This document shows, one piece after another, positions 44,666 to 52,612 of a DNA stretch of 64,000 bases. Where the stretch lies: NCBI RefSeq assembly GCF_000024845.1, contig NC_013501.1, forward strand, positions 1,368,001-1,432,000, written 5' to 3'. Every line of letters starts with the position of its first letter. The first letter of the stretch is position 1. The notes under the pieces were generated by a model. It saw only the letters and a list, made by a program, of their open reading frames with translations, had not been told where the DNA came from and did not search any database. Position numbers and translations under genes: made by a program. This stretch comes from Rhodothermus marinus DSM 4252 (GTDB lineage: Bacteria; Bacteroidota; Rhodothermia; Rhodothermales; Rhodothermaceae).

Positions 44666-45858
44666 TGCACCACCACCAGCCGGCGCGTCCAGTGCCGCGG
44701 ACCGGCTTCGATCCGGAGCAGATACAGGCCAGCTGGCCAGGTATGCGCGTTGATGGACACGGAGTGCATACCTGACGGCAGCAGTCCGTCAAGCGGCCGC
44801 GCCACTTCCTGGCCCAGCAGGTTGTAGATGCGCACGGAGACCGACTGCGGCGATGGGAGCGTCAGCGTCAGCGTGGCCTGCGCGCGGATCGGGTTGGGGT
44901 GGGGACCGCGCAGGACCACCGTCGGCGCATTCGGAAGCGGCTCGCCTGCCACCGGCCGGAGCGTCGAGACACTGTAGTAGGCGCCGCTCGGCACCTGGGT
45001 AAAGACCGGGGGAAAGCCTCCCGAAACGGAAAGCGTGGTGCCGATTTCGGCCTGAATGATCTCGGCCGGATTTGCCTGCACCCAGTCCTCGGAAAGCCAC
45101 ATGTAGCTGATGAAAATGTCCAGTGGCTGGCTGAAGCCGGTCACGCCGCTGACGCGCACCGTGCGCTTGAGCCGCAGCGTCTCGCGCGAGCCTTCGGGCG
45201 TAACCAGCGTCCCGTAGCCGTCCACCGTCCAGAAAATCTGGACCGTAGCGTTCTGCAGCAGATCCCGGTATTGTTCATAGGTCTTAATAGCCGTGCTGTC
45301 GCCGGTGATGGCGGTCAGAAACCGGGCGACGACTTCCAGGTCGGTCGCCGGCGACGAGGGCCACTGCCAGCTCGTCTCGTAGGTCAGTGGAAACTTCAGC
45401 CAGGGAAACGGCTCGGGCAACACCAACGTCGAGTCGTCGTCGACCGCCAGCCCGTAGTAGTAGTTGCCGTCGTCCTGAAGCAGGCTGCCGTAGATGTAGG
45501 CGCCGAGCAGCACGGCATGATCCGCCTCGGTGAACACATCAGCACCCAGCAGGCTGCTCTCGTACGGCAGATAGGGTACCGAGGAGGTGACCGGCGCCTT
45601 GAAGTTCAGGCCGGTAAAATTCCAGGTTTGCGAAGGGCCGCTTTTGTCGATCAGCGCCTGCAGGGCCAGGCGCGTCTGGGCCTGCTCGTCCTGCGTGTCG
45701 CCAAAGTCCACATTGTAGGTCGTGCTGCTGTAGGCATTCCCGATCAGGACCTGATAATGGTCGGCATTCAAGGTGAACGGACTCTGCTGGGCCGACGACA
45801 GTCGAACCACCACTGAGACAAGCAGCACGCTCAGCAAAACACCGTACCTGTTGGGCAT
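44662..45858 (-). CDS. Secreted protein with a type IX secretion (T9SS type A) C-terminal sorting domain
   Basis: The 398-residue protein has a signal peptide (GVLLSVLLVSVVVRLSSAQ), a body of about 300 residues with no family I recognise (many aromatic and acidic residues, GNYYYGLAVDDDS), and a final 80-residue sorting domain. This is seen from GPHPNPIRAQATLTLTLP, VSVRIYNLLGQEVARPLDG, AHTWPAGLYLLRIEAG and the terminal basic ending RRLVVVH. Such domains direct export across the outer membrane by the T9SS and are then removed. It is the clearest T9SS cargo in the window and fits the PorD-like and PorV/PorQ-like genes at 4-6 kb. It diverges from the NRDE gene. Confidence 0.85.
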   Translation of the reverse strand: MPNRYGVLLSVLLVSVVVRLSSAQQSPFTLNADHYQVLIGNAYSSTTYNVDFGDTQDEQAQTRLALQALIDKSGPSQTWNFTGLNFKAPVTSSVPYLPYESSLLGADVFTEADHAVLLGAYIYGSLLQDDGNYYYGLAVDDDSTLVLPEPFPWLKFPLTYETSWQWPSSPATDLEVVARFLTAITGDSTAIKTYEQYRDLLQNATVQIFWTVDGYGTLVTPEGSRETLRLKRTVRVSGVTGFSQPLDIFISYMWLSEDWVQANPAEIIQAEIGTTLSVSGGFPPVFTQVPSGAYYSVSTLRPVAGEPLPNAPTVVLRGPHPNPIRAQATLTLTLPSPQSVSVRIYNLLGQEVARPLDGLLPSGMHSVSINAHTWPAGLYLLRIEAGPRHWTRRLVVVH

Positions 45859-45930
45859 GGCTGCTTTGAAGATGGGTTATCTGTTTTTGTAGCTTTAAGA
45901 TACAAACAGGTGTACAACATAGAAAAGAGG

Positions 45931-46701
45931 ATGTGTCTGGTACTCTGGGCCTACCGCCGTCATCCGCGCTATCGGCTGGTGCTGGCGGCCAATCGGGACG
46001 AGTTCTACGTGCGGCCGTCGGCCCCTGCGCATCGGTGGCCGGAGGCGCCCGAGGTGCTGGCCGGTCGCGACCTGGAAGCAGGGGGGACCTGGCTGGGCGT
46101 TTCAGAACGGGGGCGCCTGGCGCTGGTCACCAACTATCGGGAGCCGGACCGGCGGGCGGTCGGTCGCCGCTCGCGCGGCTGGCTGACGCGCGATTTTCTG
46201 CTGGGGAGCGAAGCGCCCGCGGCGTACCTCGAACGCGTGCTGGCCGAGGGGAATGCCTACAACGGGTTCAATCTGCTTGTGGGAGATACCGAGACGCTGG
46301 CGTACGGATCCAATCGCAGCGACGGCATCAGGGTGCTGGCGCCCGGCCTTTACGGCCTGAGCAATCACCTGCTGGGCACGCGCTGGCCCAAGGTGACGCG
46401 GGGACTGGCAGCGTTCACGTCGCTCCTGCAGGAAGATTCGATTGACCCGGAGGCGCTGCTGGCATTGCTGGCCGACCGCACGCCGGCGCCGGACGAAACG
46501 CTACCGCGAACCGGGCTGGACCTGGAATGGGAGCGTCGGCTTTCCGCCATCTTTGTTGCGACCCCTGCCTATGGCACGCGCAGTTCGACCGTACTGCTCT
46601 GGGAACAAGACGGAAAACTCACGTTCGTCGAGCGCACCTACGGGCCGGGCGGCCGTCCGCTCGAAACCCGCACCTACCGGATGAAATGCCCGGCACGCTG
46701 A
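45931..46701 (+). CDS. NRDE family protein (TANGO2-like)
   Basis: I choose ATG 45931 because NRDE proteins begin with Met-Cys; here the sequence opens MCLVLWAYRRHPRYRLVLAA followed by NRDEFYVRP, the family signature. An upstream GTG at 45910 is possible but has no support. Other conserved parts are GGTWLGVSERGRLALVTNYR, NAYNGFNLLVGD and YGLSNHLLGTRWPKV. Cys2 could become an N-terminal nucleophile after Met removal. Animal TANGO2 has been linked to haem and lipid handling; bacterial function is not settled. An AT-rich leader with TTTGTA and TACAAA inverted repeat (45886-45906) lies upstream. Confidence 0.88.
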   Translation: MCLVLWAYRRHPRYRLVLAANRDEFYVRPSAPAHRWPEAPEVLAGRDLEAGGTWLGVSERGRLALVTNYREPDRRAVGRRSRGWLTRDFLLGSEAPAAYLERVLAEGNAYNGFNLLVGDTETLAYGSNRSDGIRVLAPGLYGLSNHLLGTRWPKVTRGLAAFTSLLQEDSIDPEALLALLADRTPAPDETLPRTGLDLEWERRLSAIFVATPAYGTRSSTVLLWEQDGKLTFVERTYGPGGRPLETRTYRMKCPAR

Positions 46702-46742
46702 AAGACACTAAACGTCGACGTCAACAAAACCGGACTTCTGGA

Positions 46743-47984
46743 ATGCAGATCAAAACCGTTACGTTTGAAAACAACCGCGGGGAGCGCCTGGCCGCCCGTC
46801 TGGATCTGCCGGTCGATACCCAGCCCGTCGCTTACGCGCTGTTTGCCCACTGCTTTACCTGCTCGAAAAACCTGAAAGCCGTTACGACGATCAGTCGAGC
46901 GCTGACAACTCAGGGCTATGCGGTGTTGCGCTTCGATTTTACCGGGCTGGGAGAAAGCGAAGGAGATTTTTCCGAGACCACCTTTGCCACCAATTTTGAA
47001 GATCTTCGCGCAGCCTGCCGTTTTCTCAGTGCGCAGTATGAGCCGCCTGCTCTGCTGATCGGCCACTCGCTGGGTGGAGCGGCTGTGCTGGCCGTTGCGG
47101 GCGAGTTCCCCGAAGTAAAAGCCGTGGCCACCATCGGTGCGCCCTGCGATCCGGCGCACGTGCGGCATCTGCTGCGTCCGGCGCTGGATACCATCAAAAC
47201 GGTTGGCGAGGCGGTGGTGGATCTGGGCGGAAGGCCTTTCCGGATCAAAAAGCAATTTCTCGAAGAGCTGGAGCGCGTCAATCTGGAGGATCAAGTCCGC
47301 ACGATGCGTCGTCCGTTATTGCTTTTCCATTCACCTACCGATCAGATTGTGGGCATCGAGAACGCTGCCTGCCTGTTTCAGGCAGCCCGTCATCCGAAGA
47401 GCTTCGTGTCGCTGGACCAGGCCGATCATCTGCTGAGCAACTCGGACGATGCTGCGTTCGTGGGGGAGGTGCTGGGCGCCTGGGCGCGGCGTTACGTGGG
47501 ACGTCGTCCGGTGCCCGATACATATCGGCTCGACCCCGGTGAAGCCCGCGCCGTGGTTCGTACAGGCCGTGCGCACTACCGCACCGACATTGCGGCCGAT
47601 GGACATGCGCTGGTGGCCGACGAGCCCGCGCCGCTGGGCGGCACCGATGCAGGGCCCTCACCTTACGGCTACCTGGCAGCGGCTCTGGGCGCCTGTACAA
47701 CCATTACGCTGCGACTCTACGCCGACCGAAAAGGGTGGCCCCTGGAAGCGGCAACGGCTTACATTTACCATGAAAAAGTGCATCTGAATGATTGCACGGA
47801 ATGTGCTGAACAGGGAATTGAGCAAACACCGGGCGGAAAAATCGATCGGTTCACGGTGGAGCTGACCCTCGAAGGAGCGCTGGATGCCGCGCAGCGGCAG
47901 CGGCTTCTGGAAATTGCCGGCCGTTGTCCTGTGCATCGGACGCTGAAAAGTCCGGTCGTCACCCGAACCCGATTGCGCGACTGA
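46743..47984 (+). CDS. Alpha/beta-hydrolase fused to an OsmC-type peroxiredoxin domain
   Basis: Starting at ATG 46743 the protein has 413 residues. Residues 1-255 are an alpha/beta-hydrolase with a nucleophile in LLIGHSLGGAA and an Asp/His in SPTDQIVGIEN and DQADHLLSN. Residues 270-413 form an OsmC domain, with the two redox cysteines in LGACTTITLRLYADRKGW and AGRCPVHRTL. The OsmC part should reduce organic hydroperoxides; the hydrolase part may cleave a related ester or thioester. This fusion is a known bacterial arrangement. The gene lies 41 bp after the NRDE gene and 3 bp before sixA, so the three may form an operon. Confidence 0.9.
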   Translation: MQIKTVTFENNRGERLAARLDLPVDTQPVAYALFAHCFTCSKNLKAVTTISRALTTQGYAVLRFDFTGLGESEGDFSETTFATNFEDLRAACRFLSAQYEPPALLIGHSLGGAAVLAVAGEFPEVKAVATIGAPCDPAHVRHLLRPALDTIKTVGEAVVDLGGRPFRIKKQFLEELERVNLEDQVRTMRRPLLLFHSPTDQIVGIENAACLFQAARHPKSFVSLDQADHLLSNSDDAAFVGEVLGAWARRYVGRRPVPDTYRLDPGEARAVVRTGRAHYRTDIAADGHALVADEPAPLGGTDAGPSPYGYLAAALGACTTITLRLYADRKGWPLEAATAYIYHEKVHLNDCTECAEQGIEQTPGGKIDRFTVELTLEGALDAAQRQRLLEIAGRCPVHRTLKSPVVTRTRLRD

Positions 47985-47987
47985 ACC

Positions 47988-48476
47988 ATGCGACTCTGCT
48001 TGCTGCGTCATGCCGAGGCGTATCCGGCCGCGCCCGGCCGGCCCGACGCCGAGCGTTCGCTCACCGAAGTCGGTCAGCAGGTGGCCCGTCAGATGGGAGA
48101 GGCGCTGCGACGCCTCCGGCTGGCACCGGGCGCCGTCTACACCAGTCCGTACCGCCGTGCCGTGCAGACGGCGCAGGCAGTGGCCGAAGCGCTGGGCGTG
48201 CCCGTTGTCGAAGACCGGCTGCTGGCCCCGGGGTGCGGACCGGCCGAACTGGAAACGCTTATCCAGGCTTACGCGCCGGGCGAAACCGTGCTTGTCGTGG
48301 GCCACCAGCCCGACTTCGGCGAGCTGGTGCGCTGGCTGACCGGCGCCACCATCCGGCTACCGGCCGGCGGCCTGGCCGTCGTCGAGACGCCGGCCCTTCG
48401 GGAACGGGCCGGAACGCTCCACGGCCTGTACGATCCGGCCTGGCTGGCGGCTGTCATGACAGGTAGGACCGGTTGA
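47988..48476 (+). CDS. sixA: Phosphohistidine phosphatase SixA-like (histidine phosphatase superfamily)
   Basis: The 162-residue protein begins MRLCLLRHAEAYP, the RHG/RHA catalytic motif, followed by SLTEVGQQVARQMGE, YTSPYRRAVQTAQAVAEALG and the second catalytic His in VLVVGHQPDFGELVRWL. Length and motifs match SixA, which removes phosphate from histidine on Hpt-type domains. It is the last gene of the hydrolase-OsmC group, and a region of 119 bp with an operator-like palindrome separates it from nirK. Confidence 0.88.
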   Translation: MRLCLLRHAEAYPAAPGRPDAERSLTEVGQQVARQMGEALRRLRLAPGAVYTSPYRRAVQTAQAVAEALGVPVVEDRLLAPGCGPAELETLIQAYAPGETVLVVGHQPDFGELVRWLTGATIRLPAGGLAVVETPALRERAGTLHGLYDPAWLAAVMTGRTG

Positions 48477-48522
48477 CGGACGTTTCGCCGGACCTTGGCC
48501 GGCATTTCACAGGGTCTCCTTT

Positions 48523-48551
48523 TTGACTTTATTTAGATAAAGTACTATTTA
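48523..48551 (+). promoter_or_regulatory. Probable nirK promoter with a perfect inverted repeat filling the -35/-10 spacer
   Basis: TTGACT (48523-48528), 17 bp, then TATTTA (48546-48551) is a good sigma-70-like promoter 45 bp before the nirK ATG. Between the elements lies ACTTTAT-TTAG-ATAAAGT (48526-48543), a perfect inverted repeat with 7-bp arms. A regulator bound here would block RNA polymerase. FNR-type half sites are not convincing. Confidence 0.6.
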
Positions 48552-48595
48552 GTCGAAATTGATGCTGTCACCAACAACCAAACCTGTTACCTGCC

Positions 48596-49663
48596 ATGAA
48601 AGCCAGCTCGCGTCGTGACTTTCTGAAAGGCCTGGGCGTGGCCGCCGCCGGTGGACTGATCACTTCGTCGGGTCTTTCGCTGGAAGCCGAGGGCCGCGGT
48701 CGTTCCGGCCGGATTGTTACGGGGCCCATGGGGCGTCGCGTCGAGCGCGTGGCCGCCGATCCCGCCGACATTCCGCCGCCGATCCATCGGGACTGGCCCA
48801 TCACGCACGACATCACGCTGCGCGTCGAGGAGGTCGTGGCTGAAATCGAACCGGGCGTGACCTTCAACTTCATGACCTATAACGGGCAGATTCCCGGCCC
48901 CATGATCCGCGTGCGGCGGGGCGACGTGGTCAACCTGACCATCGAGAATCCGTCGTCGAACCGCATGCCGCACAACGTGGACTTCCATGCCGTCTATGGT
49001 CCGGGCGGTGGCGCCGCCCATACGCTGGTGGCGCCCGGTCAGTCGAAGACGATTCGCTTCCGGTGCCTGTATCCGGGCGCATACGTTTACCACTGCGCCG
49101 TGCCCGACATGGACTATCACATCTCCAGTGGCATGTTCGGGATGATTCTCGTCGAGCCGCCGGAGGGGCTGCCGCCGGTGGACCGGGAGTTCTACCTGGG
49201 TCAGCATGAGCTCTACACCGACAAGCAGCCGGGCGAGCCGGGCCATCACAACTTTGACTTCGAGAAACTCTTCGAAGAAAAACCCACCTACGTGCTCTTC
49301 AACGGTGCCAAGTACGGCCTGACGGCCGATCGCTACGGCGCCATGAAGGCGAAGGTGGGCGAGACGGTCCGGATCTTCCTGGCGGTCGGTGGTCCGAACC
49401 TGACGAGCAACTTCCACCCGATCGGCAACGTGCTTTCCTACGTCTGGCGCGAAGGGGCCATTCTGAACAACCCCGAACGGAACGCGCAGACCGTGGCCAT
49501 CCCGCCGGGCAGCTGCGGCATCTTCCACATGCGGCTGCCGGTGCCCGGCCCGGTCAAGTTCGTCGACCATGCGCTTACGCGCGTGGCGCGCAAGGGCCTG
49601 CTGGCCGTGCTGGAAGTGGAAGGCCCCGAGCAGCCGGACATCTACAACCCCAACCCTGCCTGA
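48596..49663 (+). CDS. nirK: Copper-containing nitrite reductase (NO-forming)
   Basis: The 355-residue protein has a Tat leader (SSRRDFLKGLGVAAAGG). All copper ligands are present: type 1 His126, Cys167, His175 and Met180; type 2 His131, His166 and His325. The catalytic Asp129 (HNVDFHA) and His274 (NFHPIGNV) are also there. The methionine loop reads HCAVPDMDYHISSGMFGMI. The enzyme reduces nitrite to NO in the periplasm. The gene is followed by a cupredoxin, the probable electron donor, with a strong AAGGAGG before it. No nitric oxide reductase is in the window. Confidence 0.95.
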   Translation: MKASSRRDFLKGLGVAAAGGLITSSGLSLEAEGRGRSGRIVTGPMGRRVERVAADPADIPPPIHRDWPITHDITLRVEEVVAEIEPGVTFNFMTYNGQIPGPMIRVRRGDVVNLTIENPSSNRMPHNVDFHAVYGPGGGAAHTLVAPGQSKTIRFRCLYPGAYVYHCAVPDMDYHISSGMFGMILVEPPEGLPPVDREFYLGQHELYTDKQPGEPGHHNFDFEKLFEEKPTYVLFNGAKYGLTADRYGAMKAKVGETVRIFLAVGGPNLTSNFHPIGNVLSYVWREGAILNNPERNAQTVAIPPGSCGIFHMRLPVPGPVKFVDHALTRVARKGLLAVLEVEGPEQPDIYNPNPA

Positions 49664-49689
49664 ACCCCTGAACCAAGGAGGAAACAACC

Positions 49690-50133
49690 ATGATGCGTCG
49701 TAGCCTGTTGTTGCTGGGCCTGGTGCTGCTGGCACTTCGGGTCCAGGCCGAACCGGTCAAAGAGATCGTGATCGAGCCGGTCGGCGACGAGCTGAAGTTC
49801 AAAGTGACCGAGTTCACGGTCGCGCCGGGCGAGACCGTGCGGCTCATCTTCAAGAACACGGCGAAGGTGATGCCGCACAACGTGGTCGTGCTGAACACCG
49901 ACAGCCCGAGCGTTGTGAACCGGGTGGGCACGGCCGCCATCTCGGCCCAGGACTACGTGCCGAACGACCCGGCCATCCTGGCCTACACGAAGGTGGCTCA
50001 GCCCGGCGAGACCGTGGAGGTAACCTTCAAGGCGCCGGAAAAGCCCGGCCGCTACCGTTACGTCTGCACCTTCCCCGGACACTACACCCTGATGCAGGGC
50101 GTGATGGTCGTCTCCGGAAAGGCAACCAGCTGA
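49690..50133 (+). CDS. Azurin/plastocyanin-like cupredoxin, probable electron donor to NirK
   Basis: The 147-residue protein has a signal peptide (LLLLGLVLLALRVQA) and the type 1 copper ligands His63 (VMPHNVVVL), Cys126, His131 and Met135 (VCTFPGHYTLMQG). Spacing is of the azurin kind. It lies 26 bp after nirK behind a strong AAGGAGG Shine-Dalgarno sequence and is followed by a terminator, so nirK and this gene form a two-gene operon. Confidence 0.92.
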   Translation: MMRRSLLLLGLVLLALRVQAEPVKEIVIEPVGDELKFKVTEFTVAPGETVRLIFKNTAKVMPHNVVVLNTDSPSVVNRVGTAAISAQDYVPNDPAILAYTKVAQPGETVEVTFKAPEKPGRYRYVCTFPGHYTLMQGVMVVSGKATS

Positions 50134-50167
50134 TGGGGGAGGTGCACGCCTGAGCGATCAGGCGGGA

Positions 50168-50196
50168 GGGCGGACGCCCCGGCGTCCGCCCTTTTT
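50168..50196 (+). terminator. Intrinsic terminator after the nirK operon
   Basis: A 10-bp GC stem (GGGCGGACGC with GCGTCCGCCC), loop CCCG, followed by TTTTT. Confidence 0.93.
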
Positions 50197-50289
50197 CTTT
50201 ACACCGGCCACTTATGGAGGCCGAGCTTACGGAAACGCCGAACAGACGCGGGCATATCAGGAATAACCAGAGGCAAAAGGCGCAGGGCC

Positions 50290-50859
50290 ATGGCCGAGCC
50301 GGTTACGCGCTATCGGTTCACGGTGGAGGAGTTTCACCGGATGGGTGAAGCGGGTATTTTTCGGGAGGATGATCGTCTGGAATTGATCGAAGGCGAACTG
50401 GTCCGGATGAGTCCCGTCGGAAGCCGTCATGCCGCCTGTGTCAAGCGGCTGGTCGATCTCTTTCTGCCGCTTCAGGCGAGCCGAAAGGTTTTGCTCGGCG
50501 TTCAGGATCCCGTGCGTCTGGATGATCGGACGGAGGTGTATCCGGACGTGTCGTTGTTGCGGTGGCGGTCGGACTACTACGCGTCGGGGCATCCGGGTCC
50601 GGAGGCGGTGTGGCTGGTGGTGGAGGTGTCGGAGACGTCGCTGGCGTACGATCGGGAGGTGAAGGTGCCGCTTTACGCGCGGGCGGGTGTGCCGGAGGCG
50701 TGGGTGGTGGATGTGGAGGGGCGGGCGCTATGGGTGTACCGGATGCCGGAGGGGGCGGTTTATCTGGAGGTCTTTCGGTTGGGAGTTGGCGAGGAGATAG
50801 CGCCACAGGCGTTTCCGGAGCATCGGCTGCGGGTGCAGGACATCCTGGGGATTCCCTGA
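50290..50859 (+). CDS. Uma2 family endonuclease-like protein, copy 1
   Basis: The 189-residue protein is a Uma2 (DUF820) member of the PD-(D/E)XK fold, with LELIEGELVRMSPVGSRH, TEVYPDVSLLRW, WLVVEVSETSLAYDREVK and a PLYARAGVPEAWVVD segment. The acidic residues in IEGE, YPDVS and VEVSE with the Lys in EVK can form the nuclease site. The role of Uma2 proteins is not established. The central codons are strongly G-ending, giving a plus strand poor in A and C (50530-50760), unlike the neighbours, which use more C-ending codons; this hints at a different history. The second copy follows after 17 bp. Confidence 0.88.
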   Translation: MAEPVTRYRFTVEEFHRMGEAGIFREDDRLELIEGELVRMSPVGSRHAACVKRLVDLFLPLQASRKVLLGVQDPVRLDDRTEVYPDVSLLRWRSDYYASGHPGPEAVWLVVEVSETSLAYDREVKVPLYARAGVPEAWVVDVEGRALWVYRMPEGAVYLEVFRLGVGEEIAPQAFPEHRLRVQDILGIP

Positions 50860-50876
50860 GGGCAAAGTGAAAAACT

Positions 50877-51440
50877 ATGGCGGAGCTGCTGACACGCTAT
50901 CGGTTCACGGTGGAGGAGTTTCACCGGATGGGTGAAGCGGGTATCTTTCGGGAGGATGATCGTCTGGAGTTGATCGAAGGTGAACTGGTCCGGATGAGTC
51001 CCGTCGGAAGCCGTCACGCCGCCTGTGTTGCCCGCCTGACGCGGCTCTTTGTGCCGCTGCAGGAGCAGGCCATTGTCTGGGTGCAGAATCCTCTGAAATT
51101 AGGGGAACAGACGGAGGTGTATCCGGACGTGTCGTTGTTGCGGTGGCGGTCGGACTACTACGCGTCGGGGCATCCGGGTCCGGAGGCGGTGTGGCTGGTG
51201 GTGGAGGTGTCGGAGACGTCGCTGGCCTATGATCGGGAGGTGAAGGTGCCGCTTTATGCGCGGGCGGGTGTGCCGGAGGTGTGGGTGGTGGATGTGGAGG
51301 GGCGGGTGCTGTGGGTGCATCGGTTGCCGGAGGGGGAGGCTTACCGGGAGGTCTGGCGGCTGGAGGCCGGGGAGGAGGTGGCGCCGGAGGCATTTCCGGA
51401 GCATCGGTTGCGGGTGCAGGACATCCTGGGGATTTCCTGA
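50877..51440 (+). CDS. Uma2 family endonuclease-like protein, copy 2
   Basis: This 187-residue tandem paralogue is nearly identical to copy 1 in the first 45 residues and again from TEVYPDVSLL onward, including at the DNA level. Residues 47-77 differ (VARLTRLFVPLQEQAIVWVQ against VKRLVDLFLPLQASRKVLLG), as do parts of the C-terminal third. The catalytic residues (GELV, YPDVS, VEVSE) are kept in both. The gene converges with the DUF72 gene, with 3 bp between the stop codons. Confidence 0.88.
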   Translation: MAELLTRYRFTVEEFHRMGEAGIFREDDRLELIEGELVRMSPVGSRHAACVARLTRLFVPLQEQAIVWVQNPLKLGEQTEVYPDVSLLRWRSDYYASGHPGPEAVWLVVEVSETSLAYDREVKVPLYARAGVPEVWVVDVEGRVLWVHRLPEGEAYREVWRLEAGEEVAPEAFPEHRLRVQDILGIS

Positions 51441-51443
51441 GCC

Positions 51444-52175
51444 TCAGGTGGCGGCGAGCAGGCTGTTCAGCGTGCGGGCGTTCTGCACGGCATGGCCGCC
51501 CATGTCGTTGTTGAAGTACACGTACACGTCGCGGCCCTCGTCCAGCCACCGGCGAATCCGCCGGGCCCATTCCCGGAGCGTGGTTTCGTCGTAACCGCCC
51601 GCGTAGCGCCCGGTTGTGCCATGGAAGCGCACATAGACGGCCGGACCGGTGGTCCAGTGCGGCACCTCGAGCCGGGACCAGTCGTGGATGCAGAAAATCA
51701 GACCGCGCTCCACCAGAAAAGCGTGCACCGCTTCCGTGAACCAGCTCCGATGGCGAAACTCGAACACGTGCAGATGACCCGCGGGGAGCAGCGCAGCGAA
51801 TGCTTGCAGACGCTCCAGATCGGCATGCAGGCCGGGTGGGAGCTGGTAGAGCACCGGACCAAGATGTTCGTCAAGGGGCGTAATGGCGCCGAAGAAGGTC
51901 TGCAGCGGCTCGGCGCAGTCGTGCAGGCGCCGCTGGTGGGTGATCAGGCGGCTGGCCTTAACGGCGAAGCGGAAGTCCGGTGGGGCCAGATCGTGCCAGC
52001 GCTGCACGGTAGCGGGGCGGGGGAGATGGTAGAACGTGTTGTTGAGTTCGACGGTGTCGAATTCACGGGCGTAGTAGATAAACCACTGGCTTGTGGGCGC
52101 GTCTTCCGGATAGAGCACGCCGCGCCAGTGGCGGTAAGCCCAGCCCGAAGTGCCGATCCAGGCGCGTCCGCTCAT
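51444..52175 (-). CDS. DUF72 family protein (YecE-like)
   Basis: The 243-residue protein matches the DUF72 TIM-barrel family: IGTSGWAYRHWRGVLYPED, FDTVELNNTFYHLPRPATV, FRFAVKASRLITHQRRL, LGPVLYQLPPG, FEFRHRSWFTEAV and VYVYFNNDMGGHAVQNA. The molecular function of the family is unknown; conserved Glu, Lys and Arg residues line a barrel mouth. It stands alone, converging with the Uma2 pair and divergent from the cold-shock gene. Confidence 0.9.
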   Translation of the reverse strand: MSGRAWIGTSGWAYRHWRGVLYPEDAPTSQWFIYYAREFDTVELNNTFYHLPRPATVQRWHDLAPPDFRFAVKASRLITHQRRLHDCAEPLQTFFGAITPLDEHLGPVLYQLPPGLHADLERLQAFAALLPAGHLHVFEFRHRSWFTEAVHAFLVERGLIFCIHDWSRLEVPHWTTGPAVYVRFHGTTGRYAGGYDETTLREWARRIRRWLDEGRDVYVYFNNDMGGHAVQNARTLNSLLAAT

Positions 52176-52332
52176 GGGAAAACGTCGGGTTGGCCGGAAC
52201 CGACTATAAAACCGGCCGTTGCAGCGTAGTGTTCACCCTATTGTTTCACCGACCGGTGCCCTCTCGTTGGCTGCACGGCATTTCTGCCTGACAGGGCAAG
52301 AGGTCTTCCGGTCCCAGTACACAGGTTCAGTT

Positions 52333-52545
52333 ATGTCTCAGGGTACCGTCAAGTGGTTCAGCGCCGAGAAAGGCTACGGCTTCATCCAGCAGGATGGCGG
52401 GGGCGAAGATGTCTTCGTGCATCGGACGGCTGTGGCCGGGCTGGGCTACGGCGAAGAGCTGCGCAAGGGCGAGCGGCTGAGCTTTGAGATCCGTCGCACG
52501 CCCAAAGGACTCCAGGCCGTGAACGTCAAGCGGCTGGACGTGTAA
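52333..52545 (+). CDS. Cold-shock domain protein
   Basis: The 70-residue protein begins MSQGTVKWFSAEKGYGFIQQ and contains DVFVHRTAV, the RNP1 and RNP2 motifs of the CspA family that bind single-stranded RNA and DNA. The true start is ATG 52333; the in-frame sequence before it is leader. The leader of over 100 bp might hold regulatory structure as in other csp genes, but I see no specific element. A strong terminator follows. Confidence 0.95.
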   Translation: MSQGTVKWFSAEKGYGFIQQDGGGEDVFVHRTAVAGLGYGEELRKGERLSFEIRRTPKGLQAVNVKRLDV

Positions 52546-52568
52546 GCGCGCGACGCGTTCATGCTCCC

Positions 52569-52612
52569 GAAAGGTCCGGCGTTCCTGTGGTGAGCGCCGG
52601 ACCTTTCTTTTT
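52569..52612 (+). terminator. Intrinsic terminator after the cold-shock gene
   Basis: A 13-bp perfect stem (GAAAGGTCCGGCG with CGCCGGACCTTTC) with a 13-base loop, followed by TTTTT. Confidence 0.9.

Noticed and set aside
48570-48590. FNR box upstream of nirK
   Set aside because: TTGATGCTGTCACC has only the left half of TTGAT-N4-ATCAA; the right half does not match.
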